A stretch of DNA of 8,339 nt from Candidatus Kuenenia stuttgartensis (GCA_945861365.1 CAMAUH010000172.1:1-8339), one strand, 5' to 3'. Positions 1-6,430 are shown, counted from the stretch's first letter. Made by a program: numbers and translations. Notes: generated from the sequence alone by a model not told the origin.

Positions 1-581
1 ACGTGCTCGCGATCGACTTCCCGTTCTGGTTCGCCTACGGCCACGTGCGCGGCGAGGAAGGGCCGGCGCGGCTGGCGTTGCTCGACAAGGGGCTGGCGCT
101 GCTGGCGCAGATCGAAGGGCCCGTGGTCATCGGCGACCTGCCGGACTTCCGCGGTGCTGCACCGCGCATGCTGCGCCCGGCGCAGATCCCGACGCCGGAT
201 GTGCTGCGCGCGTTGAACGAGAAGCTGGCGAAGTGGGTCGCCGAGCATGCGAACGTGAAGCAGGTGAAGCTGGCCGACTTCGTCAAGACCATGAAGGACA
301 CCGGCGCTTCGCTGCCGCTGCAGTCGGGGGTGCTGCGGACGCCGCCGGGGGCCTTGTTGCAACCCGATCGCCTGCACGCGAACCGGCTCGGCATGGCGTT
401 CCTCGGCCTGCAGCTGCAGGACGCGCTGCGGTCGCTGTTCCCCGAAGGGCATGCGCTGCGCGCGCAGCAATGGACGTTCGAGCAGTTCGTCGCGGGCTGC
501 GGTGCCGAGGCGGAACTCGAAGCCGTGCAGGCGGCCGGTGCCGGCAAGGCCGCGGCTGGCGGTGGGGACGCGAAGAAGTAG
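1..581 (+). CDS. SGNH/GDSL-type hydrolase family protein, 5'-truncated by the window edge
   Basis: The reading frame is open from the first bases (codons begin at position 3) to a TAG at 579-581, giving 192 visible residues. The GTG at position 3 is just a Val codon in a hydrophobic strand, not a start, because the fold needs an N-terminal half that would lie upstream. Near the end of the fold, DRLHANRLG (visible residues 122-130) matches block V of SGNH hydrolases, where Asp and His of DxxH complete the catalytic triad. The segment VVIGDLPD (41-48) fits a central strand of the same fold. The nucleophile block (GDSx) is not in view, so activity cannot be judged. The last 15 or so residues are an Ala/Gly/Lys low-complexity tail. 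The substrate is unknown; family members are esterases, lipases or acyl-carbohydrate hydrolases. It converges on the Rpn remnant with only 11 bp between the two stops. Confidence 0.7.
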   Translation, partial: VLAIDFPFWFAYGHVRGEEGPARLALLDKGLALLAQIEGPVVIGDLPDFRGAAPRMLRPAQIPTPDVLRALNEKLAKWVAEHANVKQVKLADFVKTMKDTGASLPLQSGVLRTPPGALLQPDRLHANRLGMAFLGLQLQDALRSLFPEGHALRAQQWTFEQFVAGCGAEAELEAVQAAGAGKAAAGGGDAKK

Positions 582-592
582 CGCTGCGCGGT

Positions 593-868
593 TCAGCCGG
601 CGAACACGTCGGCCAGCGTCGGGGCGGCGAGCACGCGGTCGAGCCAGCGGTCGAGTTCGTCGTTCGAGCCGGCCATGACCTGTCGGGTGATGGCGGGCTG
701 CAGCGCGCCGAAACGTTGTGCCAGCAGCCGCAGCAGGGCTTCGGCGCGCCCCTGGGACAGGCCCTGGTTCAATCCTTGGGTCAATCCTTGCTGATGTCCT
801 TCGAGGCGCAGGCGTTGGGCGGTGCTCATGAGGGTCTCGGTTCGGTTGAGGTTCTTGGCGAATGCCAT
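593..868 (-). CDS. Orphan C-terminal part of an Rpn-family (recombination-promoting nuclease) protein, DUF4351-like; probable remnant
   Basis: This frame encodes 91 residues from ATG at 868. After a short lead come EGHQQGLTQGLNQGLSQGRA (residues 23-42), the QG repeat linker typical of Rpn/PDDEXK-transposase-family proteins. A DUF4351-like helical end follows (LLRLLAQRFGALQ, then DELDRWLDRVLAAPTLADVF). The N-terminal PD-(D/E)XK nuclease domain of full Rpn proteins (about 300 residues) is absent. In-frame, protein-like codons continue upstream of the ATG to about 920 and run into the TGA (938-940) that ends the neighbouring ligase gene, which points to truncation of a longer gene. GAGGA at 876-880 sits 7 nt before the ATG, an SD-like signal most genes here lack. 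Full Rpn genes are reported to make a small C-terminal protein from an internal start that blocks the toxic nuclease, so this could be a still-expressed antitoxin-like piece. It could equally be a dead fragment. Family assignment is firm; expression is unknown. Confidence 0.6.
   Translation of the reverse strand: MAFAKNLNRTETLMSTAQRLRLEGHQQGLTQGLNQGLSQGRAEALLRLLAQRFGALQPAITRQVMAGSNDELDRWLDRVLAAPTLADVFAG
743..790 (-). repeat. Four 12-bp tandem units encoding QGLx/QGRA
   Basis: Four adjacent 12-bp units (779-790, 767-778, 755-766, 743-754, in reading order on the - strand) encode QGLT, QGLN, QGLS and QGRA. The first two differ at a single base (CAAGGATTGACC and CAAGGATTGAAC); the last two have diverged. 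This is the linker repeat commonly seen in Rpn-family proteins and a likely place for slippage in whole-unit steps, which would keep the frame. Confidence 0.8.
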
Positions 869-875
869 CTGCAGG

Positions 876-880
876 TCCTC
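876..880 (-). promoter_or_regulatory. SD-like GAGGA before the Rpn remnant ATG
   Basis: On the - strand GAGGA is followed by 7 nt and then ATG at 868. The spacing is right for a ribosome binding site. The same bases also encode Glu-Asp in the longer open frame, so the match may be coincidence. It is the best SD-like match seen before any start in the window. Confidence 0.4.
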
Positions 881-937
881 GAGATCGCCGGTGCTGAGAT
901 CGGTGGCTGTTTCCTTGTCGTGAGTTGGTAGCGGCTC

Positions 938-3004
938 TCAGCGCTTGTCGAGGAACGCCTGCCAGGTCTCGAGCGAACGCAGGCGTTCGAGCCGATCGCC
1001 GAACAGCGCCCGTTGCCACGGCAGCAGCGGCTGCCACGTCGCGGAGCGTTCGCCGACCTTGATCGCGCGTTCGATCTGGCCGAGTTCGAGCATCTGCAGC
1101 GCGCCGACCACCAGCACGCGCTGGTCGCGCGGCAGGCCGGCTTCCTTGCGCGCGTTGCCCATCGCGCTGATGTGCTGTGTCGTCGCGACTTGGGCCGCCG
1201 GCTCCGGCTTGCCGAGTCCGTCGAGGGCCGCCAGGAAGTGGTGCTCGACCGCGAACCGGGCCTTCGCGACCGCATCGGCGGTGGCGTTGCCGAGGGCTTC
1301 GAAGTGCTCGGCCAGCTTCCCGCGCAGCGTCGGATGCGGGTTTTCGACGACGGCGAGGATCGCGCCTTCGGCATCGCCGTTCTGCATGCACAGCCAGCTG
1401 TGCCACGTGCGCAGCTCGGGGTGGGCAGGGTCGAAGGGCAGGGCGTGGTCGACGAGCTGGCTGGCGGCATCGAATGCCTTGCCGCGCACCAGGATCTCCA
1501 CCAGCAGCTCGTAGGCCTGCGGGTCGAACGGCCGCAGTGCTACGGCGGCGGCGGCGTGCGTCTTGGCGTTGGCGAGATCGCCGCTGGCGAGGTCCAGCTG
1601 GGCCAGGAACTGCTGCCAGCGCGGTTCGAACGGCATCCACCACACCGCCGCAGCGGCGTCTTCCCGCTGTGGGGGTTGCTCGTGGCGGTTCGCCTGCACG
1701 CACGCGGCGAAGCGCGTGTTCGCCACGATCGGCAGCAGGCCGAGTCCGACGAGTGCGAGTCCCGCCGCGATCGCCAACCAGCGCCGCCACGCCGTTGCCG
1801 GCGTTGCTGACGCGACCGGCGCGCCGACCAGCCAGACTGCCGCGACCGCGGCCGGTGCGTTCCACAGCGGTGCGCGTACCAGCATCAGCAGCAACAGCAC
1901 GAACAGCGGCAGTTGCGCCGACTTGTCGCGCTGGCCGCGCTGCAGCACGAACAGCATCGCCGCGAACAGGCCGAGTGCCGGCAGGCCGCCATCGACCAGC
2001 AGTTCGAGCCAGTCGTCGTGCGCGGTGCGCACTTCGGTGGGGAACTGGCGGCCGTGGCTCGATGCCTCGATCTCACCCTGGCTGCGGAAGCGCGGGTACT
2101 GCACCGCGAACTGGCCCGGGCCGCGGCCGAACACCGGCGACTCGGCGAACAGCTTCGTCGCGCCCTTGGCGATCTCGAGCCGCACCGCCAGCGTGCTGGT
2201 GCCGCGCTGCAGTTCGGCCAGCGGCGCCTGGTCTTGCCGCACTGCTGTCGTGTGCAGCAGGAAGCCGAGGCCTGCACCCAGCAGCACGGTCAGCAGCGGC
2301 AGCGGCAACCGTTCGCGCCGCAGGGCCGCCAGCACCGCGAGCCCGACCGGCAGCGCGACCAGCGCCGAGCGCGATTGGTTGGCGACTGCGTAGGCGCCGG
2401 CCAGCAGCAGCGCCGCGAAGGCGAGGCCGCGCGCGCGGCCGCTCGTGCGCGGCAGCGCCACCGCGACCACCATCGCCGCGACCGCGGTCCATTCGGCGGC
2501 GACGTTCAGGTTGCCGAACACCGACACCGGTTCGCGTTCGACGCCGTAGCCGGCGATCTCGGCCACGCCGAGGCGCTGCAGCAGGCCGAACAGCGACGTC
2601 AGCAGCAGCAGCAGCGCGAACGGCGTCGCGCTCGCCGCGCGCGCGGCGGCACCGAGCCGCAGCACGACGAACAGCGCGAGCCAGTGGGCGAGGCGGTAGA
2701 TCGCCTCCCACGGCTGGAAGGACGGCATCTGCTTCGCATCGCGCAGCCACGCGTCGGCGAGGGCGTCGATCACCGCACACGCGACCAGGAACCCGAAGAA
2801 CGCCAGCGTCGCCCGTTCGCCGCGCACCGGCAGCAGGCGCGGCAGCGCGACCAGGCAGCCGCCGGCCAGCACCAGCAGCAGTCCGCGGCGCACCTGTTCG
2901 AAGTCGACCCAGTACGGGTGGAACGGCAGCACCAGCAGGCCGAGGAACAGCCACGGCAGCCAGGGCTTTGGCGACCAGCCTTCGGCGGCTTCGCCCGCGG
3001 TCAT
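938..3004 (-). CDS. O-antigen ligase/polymerase-like (Wzy_C) membrane protein with C-terminal TPR-like domain
   Basis: The product is 688 residues from ATG at 3004. This start overlaps the ftsY stop as ATGA, the usual mark of translational coupling. The frame is open further upstream, but that part lies over ftsY and is Arg-rich nonsense. Residues 13-430 are mostly hydrophobic helices, around ten by eye. Wzy-family marks are VFGNLNVAAEW (162-172), NQSRSALVALPVG (209-221), and the Wzy_C block GRGPGQFAVQYP (293-304) with HDDWLELLVDGGL (329-341). Such proteins join or polymerise lipid-linked glycans on the outer face of the cytoplasmic membrane. From about residue 445 to 655 the protein is soluble and helical with TPR-like repeats (for example DLASGDLANAKTHAAAAVAL, then FDPQAYELLVEILVRGKAFD). 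No glycosyltransferase or flippase genes adjoin it, so the glycan is unknown, and ligase versus polymerase cannot be told apart by sequence. Confidence 0.85.
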   Translation of the reverse strand: MTAGEAAEGWSPKPWLPWLFLGLLVLPFHPYWVDFEQVRRGLLLVLAGGCLVALPRLLPVRGERATLAFFGFLVACAVIDALADAWLRDAKQMPSFQPWEAIYRLAHWLALFVVLRLGAAARAASATPFALLLLLTSLFGLLQRLGVAEIAGYGVEREPVSVFGNLNVAAEWTAVAAMVVAVALPRTSGRARGLAFAALLLAGAYAVANQSRSALVALPVGLAVLAALRRERLPLPLLTVLLGAGLGFLLHTTAVRQDQAPLAELQRGTSTLAVRLEIAKGATKLFAESPVFGRGPGQFAVQYPRFRSQGEIEASSHGRQFPTEVRTAHDDWLELLVDGGLPALGLFAAMLFVLQRGQRDKSAQLPLFVLLLLMLVRAPLWNAPAAVAAVWLVGAPVASATPATAWRRWLAIAAGLALVGLGLLPIVANTRFAACVQANRHEQPPQREDAAAAVWWMPFEPRWQQFLAQLDLASGDLANAKTHAAAAVALRPFDPQAYELLVEILVRGKAFDAASQLVDHALPFDPAHPELRTWHSWLCMQNGDAEGAILAVVENPHPTLRGKLAEHFEALGNATADAVAKARFAVEHHFLAALDGLGKPEPAAQVATTQHISAMGNARKEAGLPRDQRVLVVGALQMLELGQIERAIKVGERSATWQPLLPWQRALFGDRLERLRSLETWQAFLDKR

Positions 3005-3924
3005 GCCGACGCCGTCTTGTCGAACTGCAGGATCGCCTCGACGAAGTCCTTCACGACGAAGGCCTCGAGGTCGTCGATGCCCTCGCCGACGCCGAGGAAC
3101 TTGACCGGCACCGGCAGCGCGTCGCGGATGCCGAACAGGGCGCCACCCTTCGCGGTGCCGTCCATCTTGGCGAGGATCAGTCCGCTGATCGGCGCCGACT
3201 TGGTGAACTCGCTGGCCTGGCGGATCGCGTTCTGGCCGGTCGTCGCGTCGAGCACCAGCAGCGTCTCGTGCGGTGCGTCGGGCACCTGCTTCTTGACGAC
3301 GCGCACGATCTTCTCGAGCTCGGTCATCAGGTTCTTCTGCGTGTGCAGGCGGCCGGCGGTGTCGAGCAGCAGGTAGTCGACCTTGCGCGCGACGGCGGCG
3401 CTGACCGCGTCGAACGCGACCGCGGCCGGATCGGCGCCGGTAGCCTGCTTGATGATGCCGATGCCGAGGCGGCCGGCCCACAGCGTCAGCTGCTCGACCG
3501 CGGCGGCGCGGAAGGTGTCGCCGGCGCCGAGCAGCACGGTCTTGCCCTGCTGCTGCAGGTGGCGGGCGAGCTTGGCGATCGACGTCGTCTTGCCAGCGCC
3601 GTTGACGCCGACGATCAGCACGATGGTGGGGGCGCTCGCGGTCTTCGCCAGCGGCGCTTCGCTGCCCTGCAGCATCGCGGTGAGCCGGGCCTTCAGGAAG
3701 TCGGGCACCTCCTTGATGTCCTTGACCTCGCGGCGCTTGTAGGCCGCCTTCAGGTCGTCGACCACGCGCGTGCCGACCGGGCCGAGGTCGCTGTTGTAGA
3801 GCACCTCCTCGAGGTCATCGAGGAACGCGTCGTCCAGCGTGCGCCCTTGGAACAGGCGGGCGAGGCCTTTGGTCAGGACGTCGCGCGTCTTCTTGAGCGC
3901 CGACAGCAGCTTGCCGAACACCAT
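3001..3924 (-). CDS. ftsY: Signal recognition particle receptor FtsY (SRP GTPase)
   Basis: FtsY is the membrane-associated receptor that docks the SRP-ribosome-nascent chain complex at the translocon and hydrolyses GTP together with Ffh. The 307-residue product has the complete NG domain: an N-domain four-helix region (about 5-90), the P-loop GVNGAGKTTSIAKLA (106-120), the SRP-GTPase insertion-box motif DTFRAAAVEQL (136-146), G3 DTAGR (188-192), LDATTGQNA (225-233), G4 AKMD followed by GTAKGG (252-261), and the closing GVGEGIDDL (278-286). The acidic A domain found in E. coli is missing; the start MVFGKLLSALKKTRDVL instead gives a short amphipathic helix, as in many compact FtsY proteins, which probably contacts lipid. 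No SD precedes the ATG. It follows nusB by 55 bp, and its stop overlaps the start of the ligase-like gene by 4 bp. Confidence 0.97.
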   Translation of the reverse strand: MVFGKLLSALKKTRDVLTKGLARLFQGRTLDDAFLDDLEEVLYNSDLGPVGTRVVDDLKAAYKRREVKDIKEVPDFLKARLTAMLQGSEAPLAKTASAPTIVLIVGVNGAGKTTSIAKLARHLQQQGKTVLLGAGDTFRAAAVEQLTLWAGRLGIGIIKQATGADPAAVAFDAVSAAVARKVDYLLLDTAGRLHTQKNLMTELEKIVRVVKKQVPDAPHETLLVLDATTGQNAIRQASEFTKSAPISGLILAKMDGTAKGGALFGIRDALPVPVKFLGVGEGIDDLEAFVVKDFVEAILQFDKTASA

Positions 3925-3979
3925 GGGTCGGGCAGTGTGCGCCTTTCCGCGCCGCGCGGCAATCGTGCGGCCGCGGGCG

Positions 3980-4462
3980 TCAGCTGGCGCCGGCGGCCGG
4001 CGCGTCGTCCGCGGGTGTAGGCTTGCGTTCCTTCTCGAGGTCGATGCGGATGCGGTCGAGGATGCCGTTGACGAAGCCGCCGGAGTTGGCGGTCGAGAAC
4101 TTCTTCGCCAGTTCGATCGCTTCGTTGATGACGACCTTCGGCGGGATGTCGTTGCAGAACGTCAGCTCGTAGGCCGCCATGCGCAGCACGTTGCGGTCGA
4201 CGATGGCCATGCGCCGCAGGTCCCAGTTGCGCGCGACGATCTGCAGCCGCTGGTCGATCGCGGCGCGGTTCTGCACGGTGCCGTCCACCAGGCGCGCGGC
4301 GAACTCGACCACGTCGGTCTCGCCGGCGGCCTCGTCTTCGCACAGCTGGGCCGTCGACTTGCCGACCTCGCCCCCGTAGTGGTCGCCGCGCACGTCGAAC
4401 TGGAACAGCACCTGCATGGCGATCTCGCGGGCGCGCGAACGGCGACGGATGGGGGCGGTCAT
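3980..4462 (-). CDS. nusB: Transcription antitermination factor NusB
   Basis: NusB binds boxA RNA with NusE (ribosomal protein S10) and supports antitermination and processing in rRNA operons. The 160-residue product is all-helical and carries the family marks: RSRAREIAMQVLFQFD (8-23), which includes the Arg-rich RNA-binding N-terminus, VDRNVLRMAAYEL (88-100), PPKVVINEAIELAKKFS (107-123) and GGFVNGILDRI (128-138). The ATG at 4462 is preferred over the internal Met at residue 16 because the conserved RSRAREIA stretch would be lost. The C-terminal 15 residues are an Ala/Pro/Asp tail outside the fold. It sits 60 bp after ribH, the classic ribH-nusB pairing, and 55 bp before ftsY. Confidence 0.96.
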   Translation of the reverse strand: MTAPIRRRSRAREIAMQVLFQFDVRGDHYGGEVGKSTAQLCEDEAAGETDVVEFAARLVDGTVQNRAAIDQRLQIVARNWDLRRMAIVDRNVLRMAAYELTFCNDIPPKVVINEAIELAKKFSTANSGGFVNGILDRIRIDLEKERKPTPADDAPAAGAS

Positions 4463-4473
4463 GGCAAGGAGCG

Positions 4474-4488
4474 GTTTCCGGGGGAAAC
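4474..4488 (-). other. Short perfect hairpin just upstream of nusB
   Basis: GTTTCC (4474-4479) and GGAAAC (4483-4488) form a perfect 6-bp inverted repeat with a 3-nt loop, ending 11 nt before the nusB ATG on the - strand. There is no U tract, so it is not a standard terminator. It would occupy the ribosome binding zone of nusB, where no SD is seen. A translational role is possible but unsupported beyond the symmetry. Confidence 0.35.
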
Positions 4489-4522
4489 GGGGCGACGAAG
4501 GGTAGCGCAGAATCGCGCTCGA

Positions 4523-5005
4523 TCAACCCGCGCTCGCCGCGGCGAGCTGCCGCCGCACGTCGACCATCGCCAACGCGGCGATGGCAGCGTCCTCACCCTT
4601 GTTGCCGGCTTCGCCGCCGGCGCGCGCGATCGCTTGATCCATGGTGGCGCAGGTCAGCACGCCGAAGCCCAGCGGCACGCCGGTGTCGAGTTCGGTGCGC
4701 ATGGCGCCATCGGTGACACCGCCGCACACGTACTCGTAGTGGTCGGTGCCGCCGCGCACGACGGCGCCGAGCATCAGCACCGCATCGACCTTGCCACCGC
4801 GGGCGAGCCACAGGCAGGCCTGTGGCAGTTCGAAGGCGCCAGGCACGCGCACGACGGTGATGTCGGCATCGCGCACACCGTGCTGCAGCAGCGTCTGCAG
4901 CGCGCCGGCCAGCAGCCGTTCGGTGACGAGTTCGTTGAAGCGGGCGACGGCGATGCCGATGCGCAAGCCGGCGCCCTTGGGGGCGCCATCGACGACGTGG
5001 ACCAT
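4523..5005 (-). CDS. ribH: 6,7-dimethyl-8-ribityllumazine synthase (riboflavin pathway)
   Basis: RibH condenses 5-amino-6-ribitylamino-uracil with 3,4-dihydroxy-2-butanone 4-phosphate to give lumazine, the penultimate step of riboflavin synthesis, usually in pentamers or 60-mer capsids in the cytoplasm. The 160-residue product shows the full set of active-site motifs: ARFNELVTERLLAGA (21-35, Phe23 stacking on the substrate ring), VPGAFELP (54-61), GAVVRGGTDHYEYV (80-93) with the general acid/base His89, GFGVLT (113-118) and RAGGEAGNKGEDAA (128-141) with the phosphate-binding Arg128. Length is typical. The start at 5005 places about 13 residues before the first strand. It lies 43 bp after the CheR-type gene. 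No FMN riboswitch fits in that gap, and no other rib genes are in the window. Confidence 0.96.
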   Translation of the reverse strand: MVHVVDGAPKGAGLRIGIAVARFNELVTERLLAGALQTLLQHGVRDADITVVRVPGAFELPQACLWLARGGKVDAVLMLGAVVRGGTDHYEYVCGGVTDGAMRTELDTGVPLGFGVLTCATMDQAIARAGGEAGNKGEDAAIAALAMVDVRRQLAAASAG

Positions 5006-5014
5006 TCCCGCAGA

Positions 5015-5048
5015 GTAGGCCGGCGACCGGCTCCGCGCACCGGCCTGC
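5015..5048 (-). other. Inverted repeat (terminator-like hairpin without U tract) between the CheR-type gene and ribH
   Basis: AGGCCGG (5017-5023) and CCGGCCT (5040-5046) are perfect inverted repeats around a 16-nt loop. A G-U pair and a G-C pair extend the stem to 9 bp (5015-5048). It begins one base after the stop of the upstream methyltransferase gene. No T run follows on the - strand, so an intrinsic terminator is not supported. It may reduce read-through into ribH or protect the 3' end of an upstream mRNA. Confidence 0.3.
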
Positions 5049-5906
5049 TCAGGCCTTGCTGCGCACCAGCGGGGCGACCGGCTTCTGGAAGATCGATGGC
5101 TTCACGTACTGGAAGCCGTGCTGCGTGTTCAGCAGGCTCTCCGACTCGCCGACGATCAGCGGGCAACCCGGCTGCGCCACCGCGAACACGTGCTGCAGCA
5201 CCTTCTCGCGGCTCGGCTGATCGAAGTAGATCATCACGTTGCGCAGGAAGATGAACTCGAACGGCTGCGAGACCTTCAGCGGTTCCATCAGGTTGTGCCG
5301 CTGGAAGCGCACGAGCTTGCGCAGGTTCTTGTCGAACTCGAACTGCTCGCGTTCGGTGCGGGTGAAGAACTTGTTGACGACGTCGGGTGCGGTCTGCGCC
5401 AGCGCGTAGTTGCGGTACAGGCCGGCGCGGGCTTCGGCCAGCACGTGCATCGACAGGTCGGTGCCGAGCACCTCGACTTGGGTGCCGCCGAAGCCGGGGC
5501 CGAGCACCTGCTGCAGCACGATCAGGATCGTGTAGGCCTCGGCGCCGGTCGAGGCGGCCGCCGACCAGATGCGCAGCGGTTGGCCGCGCCGGGCCGGATC
5601 GGCATGGCGCTGTTGCACCCAGCTCTTGAAGTAGTCCCAGTGCCGTTGGCAGCGGAAGAAGTAGGTCTCGTTCGTCGTGATCGAGTCCAGGAACGCCTGC
5701 TGTTCCGTGCTCTCGCCCGCCTGCTGCAGCTGCTGCAGGTAGGCGTCGTAGGAGTGGCAGTTGATCGCCCGCACGCGCTTGCGGATGCGGTTGCTGAGCA
5801 GCTCGATCTTCTCCTTCGGGTAGTGGATGCCGGCGACCTTGTAGATCAGGTCGTGAAAGCGCTGGAACTCATCCGGTGTCAGGTCGCGGTCCATCGCCGA
5901 ACTCAT
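5049..5906 (-). CDS. CheR-type SAM-dependent protein-glutamate methyltransferase
   Basis: CheR enzymes transfer a methyl group from S-adenosylmethionine to glutamates of chemoreceptors. This 285-residue protein has the normal two-part build: an N-terminal helical domain (about 8-75), then the methyltransferase domain with TTNETYFFR (77-85), SAAASTGAEAYT (115-126, SAM-binding loop), VLGTDLS (146-152), RHNLMEPL (203-210), FIFLRNVMIYFD (218-229) and a closing GESESL (253-258). The SAM loop reads STGAE where many relatives have STGEE or STGQE; the second Glu is kept, so activity is plausible. The start is ATG at 5906; Met5 at 5894 is an alternative. There are no receptor, CheB, CheA or CheW genes nearby, so the target could be a non-chemotaxis protein. 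It is the first gene of the - strand series with ribH. I give no gene symbol because cheR would imply a chemotaxis role not shown here. Confidence 0.9.
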   Translation of the reverse strand: MSSAMDRDLTPDEFQRFHDLIYKVAGIHYPKEKIELLSNRIRKRVRAINCHSYDAYLQQLQQAGESTEQQAFLDSITTNETYFFRCQRHWDYFKSWVQQRHADPARRGQPLRIWSAAASTGAEAYTILIVLQQVLGPGFGGTQVEVLGTDLSMHVLAEARAGLYRNYALAQTAPDVVNKFFTRTEREQFEFDKNLRKLVRFQRHNLMEPLKVSQPFEFIFLRNVMIYFDQPSREKVLQHVFAVAQPGCPLIVGESESLLNTQHGFQYVKPSIFQKPVAPLVRSKA

Positions 5907-6040
5907 CGGTTCGCGACAGCCGTTTTCCGTCTACGGCCTTTCCCCCGGCGTGGTTGGTGACGATGGCATGGTGGTTTGTCGACTTGCATCGCTCGGCGGA
6001 TGCTGGCTTGCGTGCGGCACCTGCTGCACGATGCAATGGC
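5907..6040. promoter_or_regulatory. Divergent intergenic region with 8-bp inverted repeat
   Basis: This 134-bp stretch separates the - strand CheR-led series from the + strand membrane-protein gene, so promoters for both should lie here. I see no convincing -35/-10 pair on either strand. TTGCATCG (5984-5991) and CGATGCAA (6029-6036) are perfect inverted repeats 37 nt apart, and an 8-bp palindrome GGCATGCC (6038-6045) covers the proposed ATG at 6041. An operator or structured leader is possible. Confidence 0.35.
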
Positions 6041-6430
6041 ATGCCGCCCACGTTGCTGTTCTGGCTCGCGTTCGTCCTGACGGTCGTGTCGCTGCTGGTC
6101 GCGCTGGTGACCGGGTTCCGGCGGTTGCGTCGGGCGCACCTGTGGGTGGGGCCGGGCACGATCGTGTTGCTGGTGATCACGGTGCTGCTGACCGAGCAGC
6201 TGGCGTCGCGGTACGACTTCCCGGCCGCGGTGAAGGAAACACACCTGCTGTGGGCCAAGGCGGGCGGCCTGTTGGCGCTGCCGGTGGTGCTGACCGGTTT
6301 GTGGCTGTGGCGCAGCGAGCGCGCGCGGCTGCTGCATCGCATCGTCGTGCTGGTGTGGCTGGTGGTGGTGTTGATCGCCACCGGGACCGGCATCTGGATG
6401 TTCTCGCAGGGCACGCTGCGGCCGCAGTGA
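6041..6430 (+). CDS. Small four-helix membrane protein of unknown function (DUF420-like pattern)
   Basis: The product is 129 residues from ATG at 6041 to TGA at 6428-6430. Four hydrophobic helices are visible: about 5-24, 36-52, 68-90 and 99-121. His33, His68 (in KETHLLWAK) and His99 (in LLHRIVVLVW) lie near helix ends, and the pattern of a His opening helix 3, LTG at its end, HR opening helix 4 and TGTGIW closing it recalls DUF420/cytochrome-b561-like small membrane proteins. Family membership is only suggested. Earlier in-frame starts exist (for example 5963), but codons from 5963 to 6040 end in A or T about half the time, unlike the strongly GC-ending codons after 6041, so the short form is preferred. 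It lies 48 bp before the secreted transglutaminase/esterase gene and may share its transcript. Confidence 0.6.
   Translation: MPPTLLFWLAFVLTVVSLLVALVTGFRRLRRAHLWVGPGTIVLLVITVLLTEQLASRYDFPAAVKETHLLWAKAGGLLALPVVLTGLWLWRSERARLLHRIVVLVWLVVVLIATGTGIWMFSQGTLRPQ

Noticed and set aside
593..940. An insertion sequence or active transposase
   Set aside because: Rpn proteins are sometimes labelled putative transposases, but no terminal inverted repeats, target duplication or transposase catalytic domain are visible here.
3005..3481. Upstream extension of the ligase-like gene to a 847-residue protein
   Set aside because: The extra 159 residues overlap the FtsY GTPase domain in another frame and are Arg/Gly-rich; the ATGA overlap at 3001-3004 gives a natural start followed at once by a membrane helix.
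1177..4020. A very long open frame on the + strand opposite the ligase-like and ftsY genes
   Set aside because: Its translation is Arg/Ala/Pro-rich low complexity without motifs, as expected for the antisense of GC-rich genes; the - strand frames here encode clear FtsY and Wzy_C motifs.
5006..5048. FMN riboswitch upstream of ribH
   Set aside because: The gap is only 43 bp and holds one simple hairpin, far too short for the multi-helix FMN aptamer.
5876..6040. Longer N-terminus for the small membrane protein (starts at 5876 or 5963)
   Set aside because: The 5876 start overlaps the divergent methyltransferase gene, and codons up to 6040 lack the strong G/C third-position bias of the rest, so this stretch looks non-coding.
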